Origin: Legionellaceae bacterium
GTDB taxonomy: Bacteria; Pseudomonadota; Gammaproteobacteria; Legionellales; Legionellaceae
Assembly: GCA_030696465.1 (NCBI GenBank)
Contig: JAUYSE010000081.1
Coordinates: 1-16,321 of the forward strand
Length of the DNA stretch: 16,321 bases
Direction of reading: 5' to 3'
Shown: piece after piece, positions 1 through 8,110 of the stretch
Layout: each line of letters begins with the position of its first letter
Position numbering within the stretch: position 1 is the first letter of the stretch
The notes under the pieces: model-generated
Database searches by the model: none
Seen by the model: only the letters and a program-made list of their open reading frames with translations
What the model was told of the DNA's origin: nothing
Position numbers and translations under genes: made by a program

Positions 1-1377
1 AACGCCTTGTCTTTGTATATATTGTAACGTTAAAGCGCGATCGCCCTTGATATCGACCGATTGAATTTGCAGATCAGGTTGAATAATCCCACGGTTATAT
101 TGACGAGAAAGTGCCGCACGAATATCTCGATACCCATCTTCATCATGAATAGCACGCACTTCTAGATAATCCTTTTCTGCAACATCCACGAGTTGTACAA
201 ATTTAAATTCGCGGATTAGGCGAGGCGATAGATATTGTTCTATGAAACTTTCATCTTTAAAATTGCGCATGGAGACATCAATGCTGCTGAGCCAATCCGT
301 ATGCGCAAGATGCGGGAACCATAGGCAATCTTCTTCGCTAGGGTTTTCGCAAATACGGCGGATATCCCCATATATTTTATAACCTAAAGCGTAAGGATTA
401 GTGCCTTGGAAAGATCGTTGATCATAGGCAGGTTGCGTTAGAACATTAGTATGTGTTTGTAAAACCTCCAGCATGAATTCATCGGTAACCAAGCCTTGAT
501 CATATAAGGCTTGAATCAGCGTGTAATGCCAGAAGGTTGCCCATCCTTCATTCATAATCTTTGTTTGGCTTTGTGGATAAAAATATTGAGCAATTTTACG
601 CACAATGCGAATTACTTCTCTTTGCCACGGCTCGAGGAGTGGCGCATTTTTTTCAAGAAAATATAAAATATTTTCTTGAGGTTCTTCAGGAAATACTTTG
701 TTCGCTTCCTGTGGAATTTGTCCTAAATGGGGGGGAATAGTGCGCCATAATTCATTGACTTGCGATTGTAAGTAAATGGCTCGATTTTGTTGGCGGATTT
801 TTTCTTCTTGTAAGGATAAACGCGCGGGGTGTTTATATTTATCGACGCCTTGGTCTTTTAATGCGTGGCAGGCATCCAGTAAGTTTTCTACCGCATCTAT
901 ACCATAACGTTGCTCACATTCGGCAATGTATTGTCGGGCAAAGACTAAGTAGTCAATAATCGCTTCTGCATCCGTCCACATTTTGAATAAATAGTTATTT
1001 TTAAAAAAAGAATTATGACCATAACAGGCATGTGCTATCACCAGTGCTTGTAGTGCAATACTGTTTTCTTCTAATAAATAGGAAATACAGGGGTTTGAAT
1101 TGATAACCATTTCATAGGCGAGTCCCATTTGACCGCGGCGATAATTTTTTTCAACATTCATAAAATGTTTGCCAAAAGACCAGTGGTGGTAGCCAATTGG
1201 CATGCCAACGGTGGCATAGGCATCCATCATTTGTTCGGCGGTAATGATTTCAATTTGATTCGGATAAGTATCGAGTCGGAAATCACGGGCGAGTTGACCA
1301 ATGGCTTTATCATAGTCGATTAATTGGTCCATCGTCCATTCGGATCCAGTAGAGAGGGGTTTTTTTCGAGTGCTCAT
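1..1377 (-). CDS. spoVR: SpoVR family protein (YcgB-like), C-terminus cut by window edge
   Basis: I translated this frame by hand from the ATG at 1377-1375. It is open for 459 codons to the window edge, so the C-terminus (roughly 50 residues, judging from E. coli YcgB at about 510) lies outside. Typical SpoVR features are an N-terminal stretch reading EWTMDQL, then DTYPNQIEIITAEQMMDAY, GMPIGYHHWSFGK, YEMVINSNPCISYL and HACYGHNSFFKNN, followed centrally by MNEGWATFWHY and NPYALGYKIYGDI. The family was named for a Bacillus sporulation cortex gene, but in Gram-negative bacteria it occurs with PrkA and YeaH and its biochemical role is not settled. The ATG overlaps the yeaH stop in ATGA, and an AGGA sits 7 bases upstream, so translational coupling is likely. 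It is the last of the three genes in the cluster. No frameshift is seen. Family assignment is secure; function is known only by association. Confidence 0.93.
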   Translation of the reverse strand, partial: MSTRKKPLSTGSEWTMDQLIDYDKAIGQLARDFRLDTYPNQIEIITAEQMMDAYATVGMPIGYHHWSFGKHFMNVEKNYRRGQMGLAYEMVINSNPCISYLLEENSIALQALVIAHACYGHNSFFKNNYLFKMWTDAEAIIDYLVFARQYIAECEQRYGIDAVENLLDACHALKDQGVDKYKHPARLSLQEEKIRQQNRAIYLQSQVNELWRTIPPHLGQIPQEANKVFPEEPQENILYFLEKNAPLLEPWQREVIRIVRKIAQYFYPQSQTKIMNEGWATFWHYTLIQALYDQGLVTDEFMLEVLQTHTNVLTQPAYDQRSFQGTNPYALGYKIYGDIRRICENPSEEDCLWFPHLAHTDWLSSIDVSMRNFKDESFIEQYLSPRLIREFKFVQLVDVAEKDYLEVRAIHDEDGYRDIRAALSRQYNRGIIQPDLQIQSVDIKGDRALTLQYIQRQGV

Positions 1378-2621
1378 TTGTGTTTCCTTTTAAAGAGTTC
1401 TCGAAACACGGGATAAATTTGATTGAGATCTTCTATCTGTTGCATGGCAAAATTTTTGTGTTGGTGTTTAATTTCCTCATAAGCTTGCCACAAGCTTTGA
1501 TGATGACGTGGCATAATTTCAACATAGGCATAATATTGCACTAAGGGTATGATTTTGCTTTGTAATAAGCTTTGGCAATAAGGGGAGTCAGCATTCCAGT
1601 TATCACCATCTGACGCCTGGGCAATATAAATATTCCAGGCCTGAGGAGGGTAGCGTTTTTCTATAATCTCTAAAGACAATTCTAAGGCACTTGATACCAC
1701 CGTACCGCCAGTTTCTCGGGAGTAAAAGAAAGTTTCTTCATCCACTTCTTTTGCGCTGGTATGATGACGGATAAATACGAGCTCAATTTTGTTATAATTT
1801 TTGGTAAGAAATAGATAGAGTAAGGTGAAGAAGCGTTTGGCGATATCTTTTTTGGCTTCATCCATAGAACCCGATACGTCCATGATGCAAAACATCACAG
1901 CTTGGGTAGAGGGCATGGGCATACGAACTTTATTGCTGTAGCGTACATCAACGGTGTCAATAAAAGGGATGATTTTGCGTCTTTTTTCTAGCTGTGCAAT
2001 CTTTTCTTCTAATGCTTTTATTTCTTCAGGATCACTGAGGGTCTTCAATTGTTCGCGTGCTTCATTTAATTGCGCTTGCAAGATGCCTCGGAGTGCGAGT
2101 CGTCGCGTAATCGCTTGTTTCATCGTCCGTACAACATGAATATTGGTTGGGGTGCCCACACGACTAATACCGGCATGGACAGATTTACTCTCTTGCATGG
2201 GGCCTAATGCCTTACGGATCAAGAGTGGTAATTCAAGATCATCAAAATAGATGTTGAGGAACTCTTCGCGGGAGAGTTCAAACAAGAATTCATCTACGCC
2301 TTCGCCATCGTTACTCGCATTTTCGCCAGAGCCGGCTTGTTCCTTATTCAGTGGTTTTTGAATTTTGTCGCCGACGCGAAATTCTTTGTTGCCGGGGATA
2401 ACGATTTCTCTTTCTCCACCAGCGCCTTTTTCAAATTGGGGTTCAGATAAATCGCGAGTAGGGAGAGTGATTTTTTCTCCGCGGTTGATATCGGTAATAC
2501 TCCTTTTTTGCATCGCATCGGAGAGGGCTTCTTTAATTTGGTTTTTAAAGCGACGGAGAAATCGTTGACGATTGACGGCGCTTTTTTTAGTGTTTTGACG
2601 TCGGTCAATGATTTGCGACAT
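1374..2621 (-). CDS. yeaH: YeaH/DUF444 family protein with von Willebrand A-type domain
   Basis: The 415-residue protein is close to the usual YeaH length (about 427). It starts at ATG 2621 with AGGAG 8 bases upstream. The N-terminal third is basic and charged, followed by a linker rich in Gly, Asn and Glu (about 66-110). A strongly charged helix with coiled-coil character covers about 182-215. A vWA-like domain follows: the MIDAS motif DVSGS has D248, S250 and S252, GGT lies at 305-307, and an ASDGDN segment around 336-341 supplies a further acidic position. These residues are expected to bind a divalent metal. In E. coli, yeaH is co-transcribed with the kinase gene yeaG (prkA) under stationary-phase and nitrogen stress. 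Here it sits between prkA (137 bases upstream, palindromic gap) and spoVR (4-base overlap). The molecular role of the family is unknown; partner recruitment through the vWA domain is an inference. Confidence 0.93.
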   Translation of the reverse strand: MSQIIDRRQNTKKSAVNRQRFLRRFKNQIKEALSDAMQKRSITDINRGEKITLPTRDLSEPQFEKGAGGEREIVIPGNKEFRVGDKIQKPLNKEQAGSGENASNDGEGVDEFLFELSREEFLNIYFDDLELPLLIRKALGPMQESKSVHAGISRVGTPTNIHVVRTMKQAITRRLALRGILQAQLNEAREQLKTLSDPEEIKALEEKIAQLEKRRKIIPFIDTVDVRYSNKVRMPMPSTQAVMFCIMDVSGSMDEAKKDIAKRFFTLLYLFLTKNYNKIELVFIRHHTSAKEVDEETFFYSRETGGTVVSSALELSLEIIEKRYPPQAWNIYIAQASDGDNWNADSPYCQSLLQSKIIPLVQYYAYVEIMPRHHQSLWQAYEEIKHQHKNFAMQQIEDLNQIYPVFRELFKRKHK

Positions 2622-2657
2622 AGCGATTGCTCCTACTATAATGACTGCTTAATACCT

Positions 2658-2747
2658 ACTTCCCGTGGTTTATCCGAGGGATCCAGGAATACTCACGGGA
2701 TTCCGCGGATAAACCGCGGAAAGTCGACCTCAGAGTGAAAGGTCGAC
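2658..2747. repeat. Nested palindromes in the prkA-yeaH gap
   Basis: Three overlapping inverted repeats can be read in the sequence. Arms 2658-2676 and 2706-2724 pair over 19 bases with two mismatches. A perfect 8-bp hairpin uses TTCCGCGG at 2701-2708 and CCGCGGAA at 2714-2721 around ATAAA. A second perfect 8-bp hairpin uses GTCGACCT at 2723-2730 and AGGTCGAC at 2740-2747 around a 9-base loop. TCCCGTG at 2661-2667 can also pair with CACGGGA at 2694-2700, giving a competing fold. There is no U-run after the stems on the minus strand, so it does not look like a standard terminator. It resembles the short palindromic intergenic repeats common in bacterial genomes; an RNA-processing or attenuation role inside the prkA-yeaH transcript is possible but unproven. 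Confidence 0.7.
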
Positions 2748-2758
2748 GTCAAGCTAAG

Positions 2759-4690
2759 TTACTGAGATTTCCTCACTCGCAAGTACCATTCACAGAGTAA
2801 ACGCACTTGTTTTCTGGTGTATCCTTTTTCTACCATTCGGGCAATGAAATCTTCATGCTTTTTCTTGTCTTCTTCAGATGCTTTGGCATTAAAAGAAATG
2901 ACGGGCAAGAGATCTTCCGTATTGGTAAACATTTTTTTCTCGATGACGGTGCGTAATTTTTCGTAACTGTTCCACGCAGGATTTTTACCTTGATTGTTGG
3001 CGCGTGCACGTAGCACGAAATTAACCACCTCATTGCGAAAGTCTTTGGGATTAGATATGCCCGCAGGTTTCTCAATTTTTTCTAGTTCTGAATTGAGCGC
3101 TCTGCGGTCAAAAATTTCGCCAGTGTCGGGATCGCGATAATCTTGATCTTGTATCCAGAAATCTGCATACACGATATAACGGTCAAAGATATTTTGTCCG
3201 TATTCAGAGTAGGATTCGAGATAAGAGGTTTGTATTTCTTTCCCAATAAATTCAACATATCGGGGAGAGAGGTGTTCTTTGATAAAATTGACATATTTAT
3301 CATAAACCTCTTTAGGCAGCGCTTCTTGCTCAATTTGACGCTCGAGCACATACAATAAATGTACGGGATTTGCCGCAATTTCACTATGGTCAAAGTTAAA
3401 TACTTTAGACAGAATTTTAAAAGAAAAGCGGGTGGATATGCCATTCATCCCTTCGTCTACTCCGGCAAAATCTTTGTATTCTTGGTAAGATTTTGCTTGG
3501 GGATCAGTATCTTTTAGGCTTTCACCATTATAGACACGCATCTTGGAATAAATACTGGAATTTTCGGTTTCTTTGAGACGCGTCAGTACCGCAAATTTTG
3601 CCAGCGTATCCAGTGTGCCTGGTGCGCAGGGTGCAGCATTCAGAGAGCTGTGGTCCAGCAGTTTTTGATAGATGCGTATTTCTTCTGAGACACGTAAGCA
3701 ATAGGGTACTTTTACAATGTTGATACGATCAATGAAGGCTTCATTATTTTTGTTATTACGAAAAGCATGCCATTCTGATTCATTGGAGTGCGCGAGTATA
3801 ATCCCTTCAAAAGGAATGGCAGAGAGGCCTTCTGTTGAATTGTAATTGCCCTCTTGTGTCGCCGTGAGCAAGGGATGTAAAACTTTTATCGGCGCTTTAA
3901 ACATTTCGACGAACTCAAGCAATCCTCTATTAGCACGGCACAGACCTCCAGAGAAGCTATAAGCATCGGCATCGTTTTGTGCAAAACTTTCTAGTTTTCG
4001 AATGTCTACTTTTCCGACCAAAGAAGAGATATCTTGGTTGTTTTCATCGCCAGGCTCTGTTTTTGAAATGGCAATTTGTTTTAAACGAGACGGCTTTAAT
4101 TTGACCACCTTAAATTTACTGATGTCACCATGATATTCTTGTAAACGTTTGGCAGCCCAGGGTGACAGCACATGTCCTATATGTCTCTTAGGAATTTGGT
4201 AGCGTTCTTGCACGAGCGCAATATCTTCTTCGGTTTGGAAGAGCGATAAAGGAGAGTCGTAGACGGGAGAACCTTTGAGCGCATAAAAAGGCACTTTTTC
4301 CATCAGTTCTTTTAAGCGATCGGCCAAAGAAGATTTTCCTCCACCGACAGGCCCCAAAAGATACAGGATTTGTTTGGTTTCTTCTAAACCTTGGGCCGCA
4401 TGTTTTAAAAAGCCAACGATTTGTTCAATAGGCTCTTCCATGCCGTAAAATTCACTGAATACGTCATAGCGTTGAATCACTTTATTGGAGAAGAGGCGAG
4501 ACAGTACGGGGTTATGACGGGTATCGACGGGTGTAGGCTCCCCGATAGCCATAAGCAATCTTTCCGCCGGATTTGCGTAGGCGCTGGGGTCTTCTCGACA
4601 GAGTTCTAAATATTCAGAAAGGCTGAGTTCTTCTTCGGTATCTTCCAAATAGCGCTTGGTGTAATCTGCTAGAAAATCATGTGTGTCCAT
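2759..4690 (-). CDS. prkA: PrkA family serine protein kinase / AAA+ protein (YeaG)
   Basis: The 643-residue length matches E. coli YeaG (644). The N-terminal part is a PrkA AAA-like domain. Its P-loop GPVGGGKSS lies at 113-121 in the context ILYLLGPVGGGKSSLADRLK, preceded by the family segment around YGMEEPIEQIV. The middle contains the conserved FSGGLCRANRGLLEFVEMFK, LLTATQEGNY, IPFEGIILAHSNESEW and FIDRI blocks, which include Walker B and sensor-like regions. The C-terminal part carries the PrkA kinase-type domain. Members phosphorylate serine/threonine in substrates in vitro, while sequence and later work on homologues also point to ATPase/protease activity, so the exact activity here is open. 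The start ATG at 4690 has AAGGAAG at the correct distance on the minus strand. It is the first gene of the prkA-yeaH-spoVR cluster and diverges from pepN. In enterobacteria the cluster responds to stationary phase and nutrient limitation. Confidence 0.95.
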   Translation of the reverse strand: MDTHDFLADYTKRYLEDTEEELSLSEYLELCREDPSAYANPAERLLMAIGEPTPVDTRHNPVLSRLFSNKVIQRYDVFSEFYGMEEPIEQIVGFLKHAAQGLEETKQILYLLGPVGGGKSSLADRLKELMEKVPFYALKGSPVYDSPLSLFQTEEDIALVQERYQIPKRHIGHVLSPWAAKRLQEYHGDISKFKVVKLKPSRLKQIAISKTEPGDENNQDISSLVGKVDIRKLESFAQNDADAYSFSGGLCRANRGLLEFVEMFKAPIKVLHPLLTATQEGNYNSTEGLSAIPFEGIILAHSNESEWHAFRNNKNNEAFIDRINIVKVPYCLRVSEEIRIYQKLLDHSSLNAAPCAPGTLDTLAKFAVLTRLKETENSSIYSKMRVYNGESLKDTDPQAKSYQEYKDFAGVDEGMNGISTRFSFKILSKVFNFDHSEIAANPVHLLYVLERQIEQEALPKEVYDKYVNFIKEHLSPRYVEFIGKEIQTSYLESYSEYGQNIFDRYIVYADFWIQDQDYRDPDTGEIFDRRALNSELEKIEKPAGISNPKDFRNEVVNFVLRARANNQGKNPAWNSYEKLRTVIEKKMFTNTEDLLPVISFNAKASEEDKKKHEDFIARMVEKGYTRKQVRLLCEWYLRVRKSQ

Positions 4691-4757
4691 GATAGTCTTC
4701 CTTTTTTGATATTCTTACTATCAGTATATACCGATATAAAATAAATGGAGAAAAAAA
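4691..4757. promoter_or_regulatory. Divergent prkA/pepN promoter region with near-palindrome
   Basis: All transcription signals for prkA (minus) and pepN (plus) would have to fit into 67 bases unless a promoter lies in a neighbouring gene. The centre holds ATCAGTATATACCGAT at 4720-4735, a 16-base palindrome with one mismatched pair. On the plus strand TATAAA at 4735-4740 could serve as a -10 for pepN, with a weak -35 (TTCTTA, 4712-4717) 17 bases upstream. On the minus strand TATACT at 4728-4723 could serve prkA, but no good -35 is visible, which would fit a stress sigma factor. These are pattern matches only. Confidence 0.4.
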
Positions 4758-7328
4758 GTGGATCTTTTTAACAAATCTCAAATTATTTATCGTAAAGACT
4801 ACACTCCATTTACCCATAGCATCGATCGCGTTTTTTTAGATTTCGAGTTGTTTGAAACGCATACCTTATTAAAAACAGAGATGTGGGTCCGTAGTGAGGT
4901 TGTTGGTGACCTAGTGTTATACGGAGATGATCTTGAATGCGTTTCTCTACAGATGCAGGGGAGCCCTTTATCGGCAGATCGGTATGTGATGGAAGCCGGC
5001 GCTCTGCGTATTTTACAGTGCCCAACAGAAGCGCACATAGAAATAGTGACGCGTTTATATCCGGATAAAAACACGGAGCTATCGGGTTTGTACCGCAGCA
5101 ATGGTATTTTTTGCACGCAATGCGAAGCGGAAGGTTTCCGAGATATGACCTTTTTTCCGGATAGACCAGATGTGTTGACGGTGTATAAAACACGCATTAC
5201 CGCAGATAAAGCAAAATACCCCCTATTGTTATCCAATGGTAATTTGATAGCCCAAGGAGAAGCAGATGCTGGACGACACTGGGTATGTTGGGAAGATCCT
5301 TATAAAAAACCATCTTATTTATTTGCTTTGGTTGCCGGAGATCTCGCTTGTATTGCCGACACTTTCACAACCATGGAAGGACGCAAAGTTGATTTATTGA
5401 TTTATACAGAACATGGCAATGAGGGCCGCTGTGCGCATGCAATGACCTCGCTTAAAAACGCGATGCGTTGGGATGAAAAAGTTTTTGGACGCGCGTACGA
5501 CTTAGATATTTATATGATAGTGGCGGTCCGAGATTTTAATATGGGTGCTATGGAAAACAAAGGGCTGAATATTTTTAATTCCAAATATATTTTAGCGAGT
5601 CCCGATACGGCCACCGATGCAGATTATCAAGCCATAGAGAGCGTGGTGGCACATGAGTATTTCCATAATTGGAGTGGAAATCGAGTCACTTGTCGAGATT
5701 GGTTTCAATTAAGCTTGAAAGAAGGATTAACGGTTTTTCGAGAGCAAGAGTTTGCACGTGATATGCAGTCACGGGATGTACAACGCATAGAAGACGTTAA
5801 AACACTACGTACCGCGCAATTTCCAGAAGATGCTGGAGCGATGGCGCATCCGGTGCGTCCAGAGTCGTATGAAGAAGTGAATAACTTTTATACGCCAACG
5901 ATCTATGAGAAAGGTGCTGAAGTTATCCGTATGTTACATACCTTATTGGGCGAGAAAGGATTTCGTGCGGGGATGGATCTCTATTTTTCGCAGCATGATG
6001 GCAAAGCGGTGACGATAGAAGATTTTGTCGTCGCCATGGAAGAGGCAAATGAACAAGATCTGACGCAGTTTCGTTTGTGGTATAGCCAAGCAGGGACCCC
6101 AAAAGTGGAAGTGAAAATGCAGTATCAGGCGGGCATATTGTCTTTGACGATGCAACAAACTTGCCGTCCTACGGCAGAATGCTTTGAAAAAGCAGCTTTC
6201 CATATCCCCATCCGCATGAAATTATTTACCGAGAATGGCAAAAAATTATATGCAGATCAGGTGTTGTCTCTGCGAGAACCGAAACAAGTATTTACTTTTT
6301 CTGGATTACCAGATGAACCGTTAGTGTCGTTATTACAAGATTTTTCTGCACCAATTATTTTAGATTTTCCTCGTGATCAAAAAACACTGTTGAAAATTTT
6401 TGATGTAGAATCCAATGGTTTTGTGAAGTGGGAAATTGCGCAAACGATAAGCTTAGAGATTTTGCAAAATTTCATACGAGGCAAGAAAAAAACATTGTCT
6501 ATTATGCCAGAGTATTTAGAGGTTCTGGAGAGCATGTTACGTGATCAAACCCTGGATCCAGCATTGCGAGCACATTTGATAACAGTACCGAGCTATGAGT
6601 CAGTCGCGGCTTGTTACACGGAAGTGGATGTTGCCGTTGTCGAAGCAGCACGAGATGCCTATTCTGTAGCTTTAGGCCGCGCTTTATGGGATACCTTACA
6701 TGCACAGTATGTGCAGTGTACTCAGATCGTAAAACCCTCTATTGCTTCACGCGCGCTGGCTCATGCTTGTTTGCGTCTATTATCTTGGGCTGATAATGCG
6801 CGAGTGCAGCCCTATTGTTCAGATTTAATGCAAGCCTCTTCTGGGATGACGGATTATTTGGCTGGGTTCCAAAATATATTGTTAGGTAACGACGAAGAAA
6901 CGTCACAACGAGCGGTTACTTTGTTTTATGACAAAGCGAGGGCAAACCCCCTCGTCTTAGATAAGTGGTTCGCGCTACAGGCGCAAAATCCATTCTGGGG
7001 TACCTTAGAACGCGTCAAAGCTTTATTACAACATCCTGATATTGACTGGAAAAACCCCAATCGTGTGCGTGCGGTGGTGGGGGGATTCACGCATGGAAAT
7101 CCTCGAAATTTTCATGCGCTAGATGGTGGTGGATATGCATTTTTGCGAGAAGTGATAACACGAATGGATGCCAGCAATTCACAAGTAGCCGCTAATATGG
7201 CAACGCCGTTTACACGAGGGCAGAACTTGACTCCAGCATTACAAAAAGCGATGCGAAAAGAGTTAGATATCTTGGCGCAACAACCCTTGTCTCGTGCGCT
7301 TGGAGAGATAATTCGTAAGAGTTTATAA
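4758..7328 (+). CDS. pepN: Aminopeptidase N (M1 family zinc metallopeptidase)
   Basis: The protein has 856 residues (E. coli PepN 870). It removes N-terminal amino acids from peptides in the cytoplasm and contributes to peptide recycling. The substrate-recognition motif GAMEN lies at 263-267. The zinc site HEYFH lies at 299-303 (H299, E300, H303), with the third ligand E322 nineteen residues after H303. The catalytic tyrosine Y383 sits in TIYEKGAEVIRM. All match the E. coli arrangement within two residues. The N-terminal beta domain, the catalytic domain and the C-terminal helical domain (from about residue 540) are all present. The start is GTG at 4758, chosen because GGAG at 4747-4750 is 7 bases upstream; the nearby ATG at 4745 opens only a short frame. 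The gene diverges from prkA, and its stop overlaps the aroE start by one base. Confidence 0.97.
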   Translation: MDLFNKSQIIYRKDYTPFTHSIDRVFLDFELFETHTLLKTEMWVRSEVVGDLVLYGDDLECVSLQMQGSPLSADRYVMEAGALRILQCPTEAHIEIVTRLYPDKNTELSGLYRSNGIFCTQCEAEGFRDMTFFPDRPDVLTVYKTRITADKAKYPLLLSNGNLIAQGEADAGRHWVCWEDPYKKPSYLFALVAGDLACIADTFTTMEGRKVDLLIYTEHGNEGRCAHAMTSLKNAMRWDEKVFGRAYDLDIYMIVAVRDFNMGAMENKGLNIFNSKYILASPDTATDADYQAIESVVAHEYFHNWSGNRVTCRDWFQLSLKEGLTVFREQEFARDMQSRDVQRIEDVKTLRTAQFPEDAGAMAHPVRPESYEEVNNFYTPTIYEKGAEVIRMLHTLLGEKGFRAGMDLYFSQHDGKAVTIEDFVVAMEEANEQDLTQFRLWYSQAGTPKVEVKMQYQAGILSLTMQQTCRPTAECFEKAAFHIPIRMKLFTENGKKLYADQVLSLREPKQVFTFSGLPDEPLVSLLQDFSAPIILDFPRDQKTLLKIFDVESNGFVKWEIAQTISLEILQNFIRGKKKTLSIMPEYLEVLESMLRDQTLDPALRAHLITVPSYESVAACYTEVDVAVVEAARDAYSVALGRALWDTLHAQYVQCTQIVKPSIASRALAHACLRLLSWADNARVQPYCSDLMQASSGMTDYLAGFQNILLGNDEETSQRAVTLFYDKARANPLVLDKWFALQAQNPFWGTLERVKALLQHPDIDWKNPNRVRAVVGGFTHGNPRNFHALDGGGYAFLREVITRMDASNSQVAANMATPFTRGQNLTPALQKAMRKELDILAQQPLSRALGEIIRKSL

Positions 7329-8110
7329 TGAATCGATACGCACTCATTGGTGATCCGGTGGCACATAGTTTGTCACCGCGCTTACATCGAGCGTTTGCGC
7401 AACAAACCGGTAAAAATATAGAGTACCGGGCGATACAAGTTCCGAAATCACGAATGAGTGATGCCATTTTATCGTTTTTTCGCGAGGGCGGAAAAGGGTT
7501 AAATATTACGCATCCAGGGAAAGAAATTGCGTTTTCGCTGGCGAAAAAGCATACAGTGTGCGCTCAGGCAATCGGAGTGGTAAATACCTTATGGTGCGAA
7601 GACGGAGTGCTGTGGGGCGATAATACCGATGGCATTGGTTGTTATCGAGGCTATATATGGTCTTGTCTGGAAATAGAGCCAGAGGTATTAATTCTGGGGG
7701 CGGGAGGTGCCGCACGTGCCGTATTATGGGCTTTATCACAAAAAGGATATCGCTCGGTATCTCTGTATAATCGTACGTTCTCAAATGCACAAGCTTTATT
7801 GAAAGATTTTCCTGGCGTATCGCTGTTATCTAGTTTAGAACAGGCCATTGTGCGACCAACGCTACTGATACATGCTTCAGCTTTGCGTGAGCAAGTGTTC
7901 CCTTTACCCGAAAAGTTGTGGCAACAGACGTCACATGCTTTTGATCTCAATTATACTTTATCTGGAGATACGCCTTTTTTGGCACGAGCGCGTAGCGCTG
8001 GCGCCGAGGTACAGGGTGGTTTTAAAATGTTAATAGAGCAAGCCCGCGAAGCCTTTTACGCTTGGGAGGGCGTGATGCCCGCGCCTTATCCAGCAGAGTT
8101 TGGTGCCTGA
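7328..8110 (+). CDS. aroE: Shikimate dehydrogenase (NADP-type), divergent
   Basis: This enzyme reduces 3-dehydroshikimate to shikimate with NADPH in the cytoplasmic pathway to chorismate. The 260 residues are slightly short for the family (about 270). The shikimate-binding SLSP lies at 14-17, NITHPGK ends at the catalytic K65, N86 lies in VVNT, and D101 in GDNTDG. The nucleotide-binding loop GAGGAAR is at 124-130, and NRT at 148-150 is the usual NADP phosphate contact. Q238 near the C-terminus is kept. Two usual motifs have drifted: the NATS segment reads HASA at 182-185, and the usual DGLGML near the C-terminus reads QGGFKML at 229-235. The gene starts within TAATG at the end of pepN, so the two genes are probably translationally coupled. 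Its last 25 bases overlap the end of the convergent gene on the other strand. Confidence 0.93.
   Translation: MNRYALIGDPVAHSLSPRLHRAFAQQTGKNIEYRAIQVPKSRMSDAILSFFREGGKGLNITHPGKEIAFSLAKKHTVCAQAIGVVNTLWCEDGVLWGDNTDGIGCYRGYIWSCLEIEPEVLILGAGGAARAVLWALSQKGYRSVSLYNRTFSNAQALLKDFPGVSLLSSLEQAIVRPTLLIHASALREQVFPLPEKLWQQTSHAFDLNYTLSGDTPFLARARSAGAEVQGGFKMLIEQAREAFYAWEGVMPAPYPAEFGA

Noticed and set aside
1129..1323. 64-residue plus-strand frame near the left end
   Set aside because: It lies antisense to the SpoVR gene, whose minus-strand frame is open and carries family motifs throughout.
2658..2747. CRISPR-like repeat array
   Set aside because: The elements are inverted, not direct, repeats of differing sequence with no regular spacers.
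4799..5236. Open frames of 127-145 residues on the minus strand within pepN
   Set aside because: They are shadows of the strongly supported PepN frame; no family features and no ribosome binding site support them.
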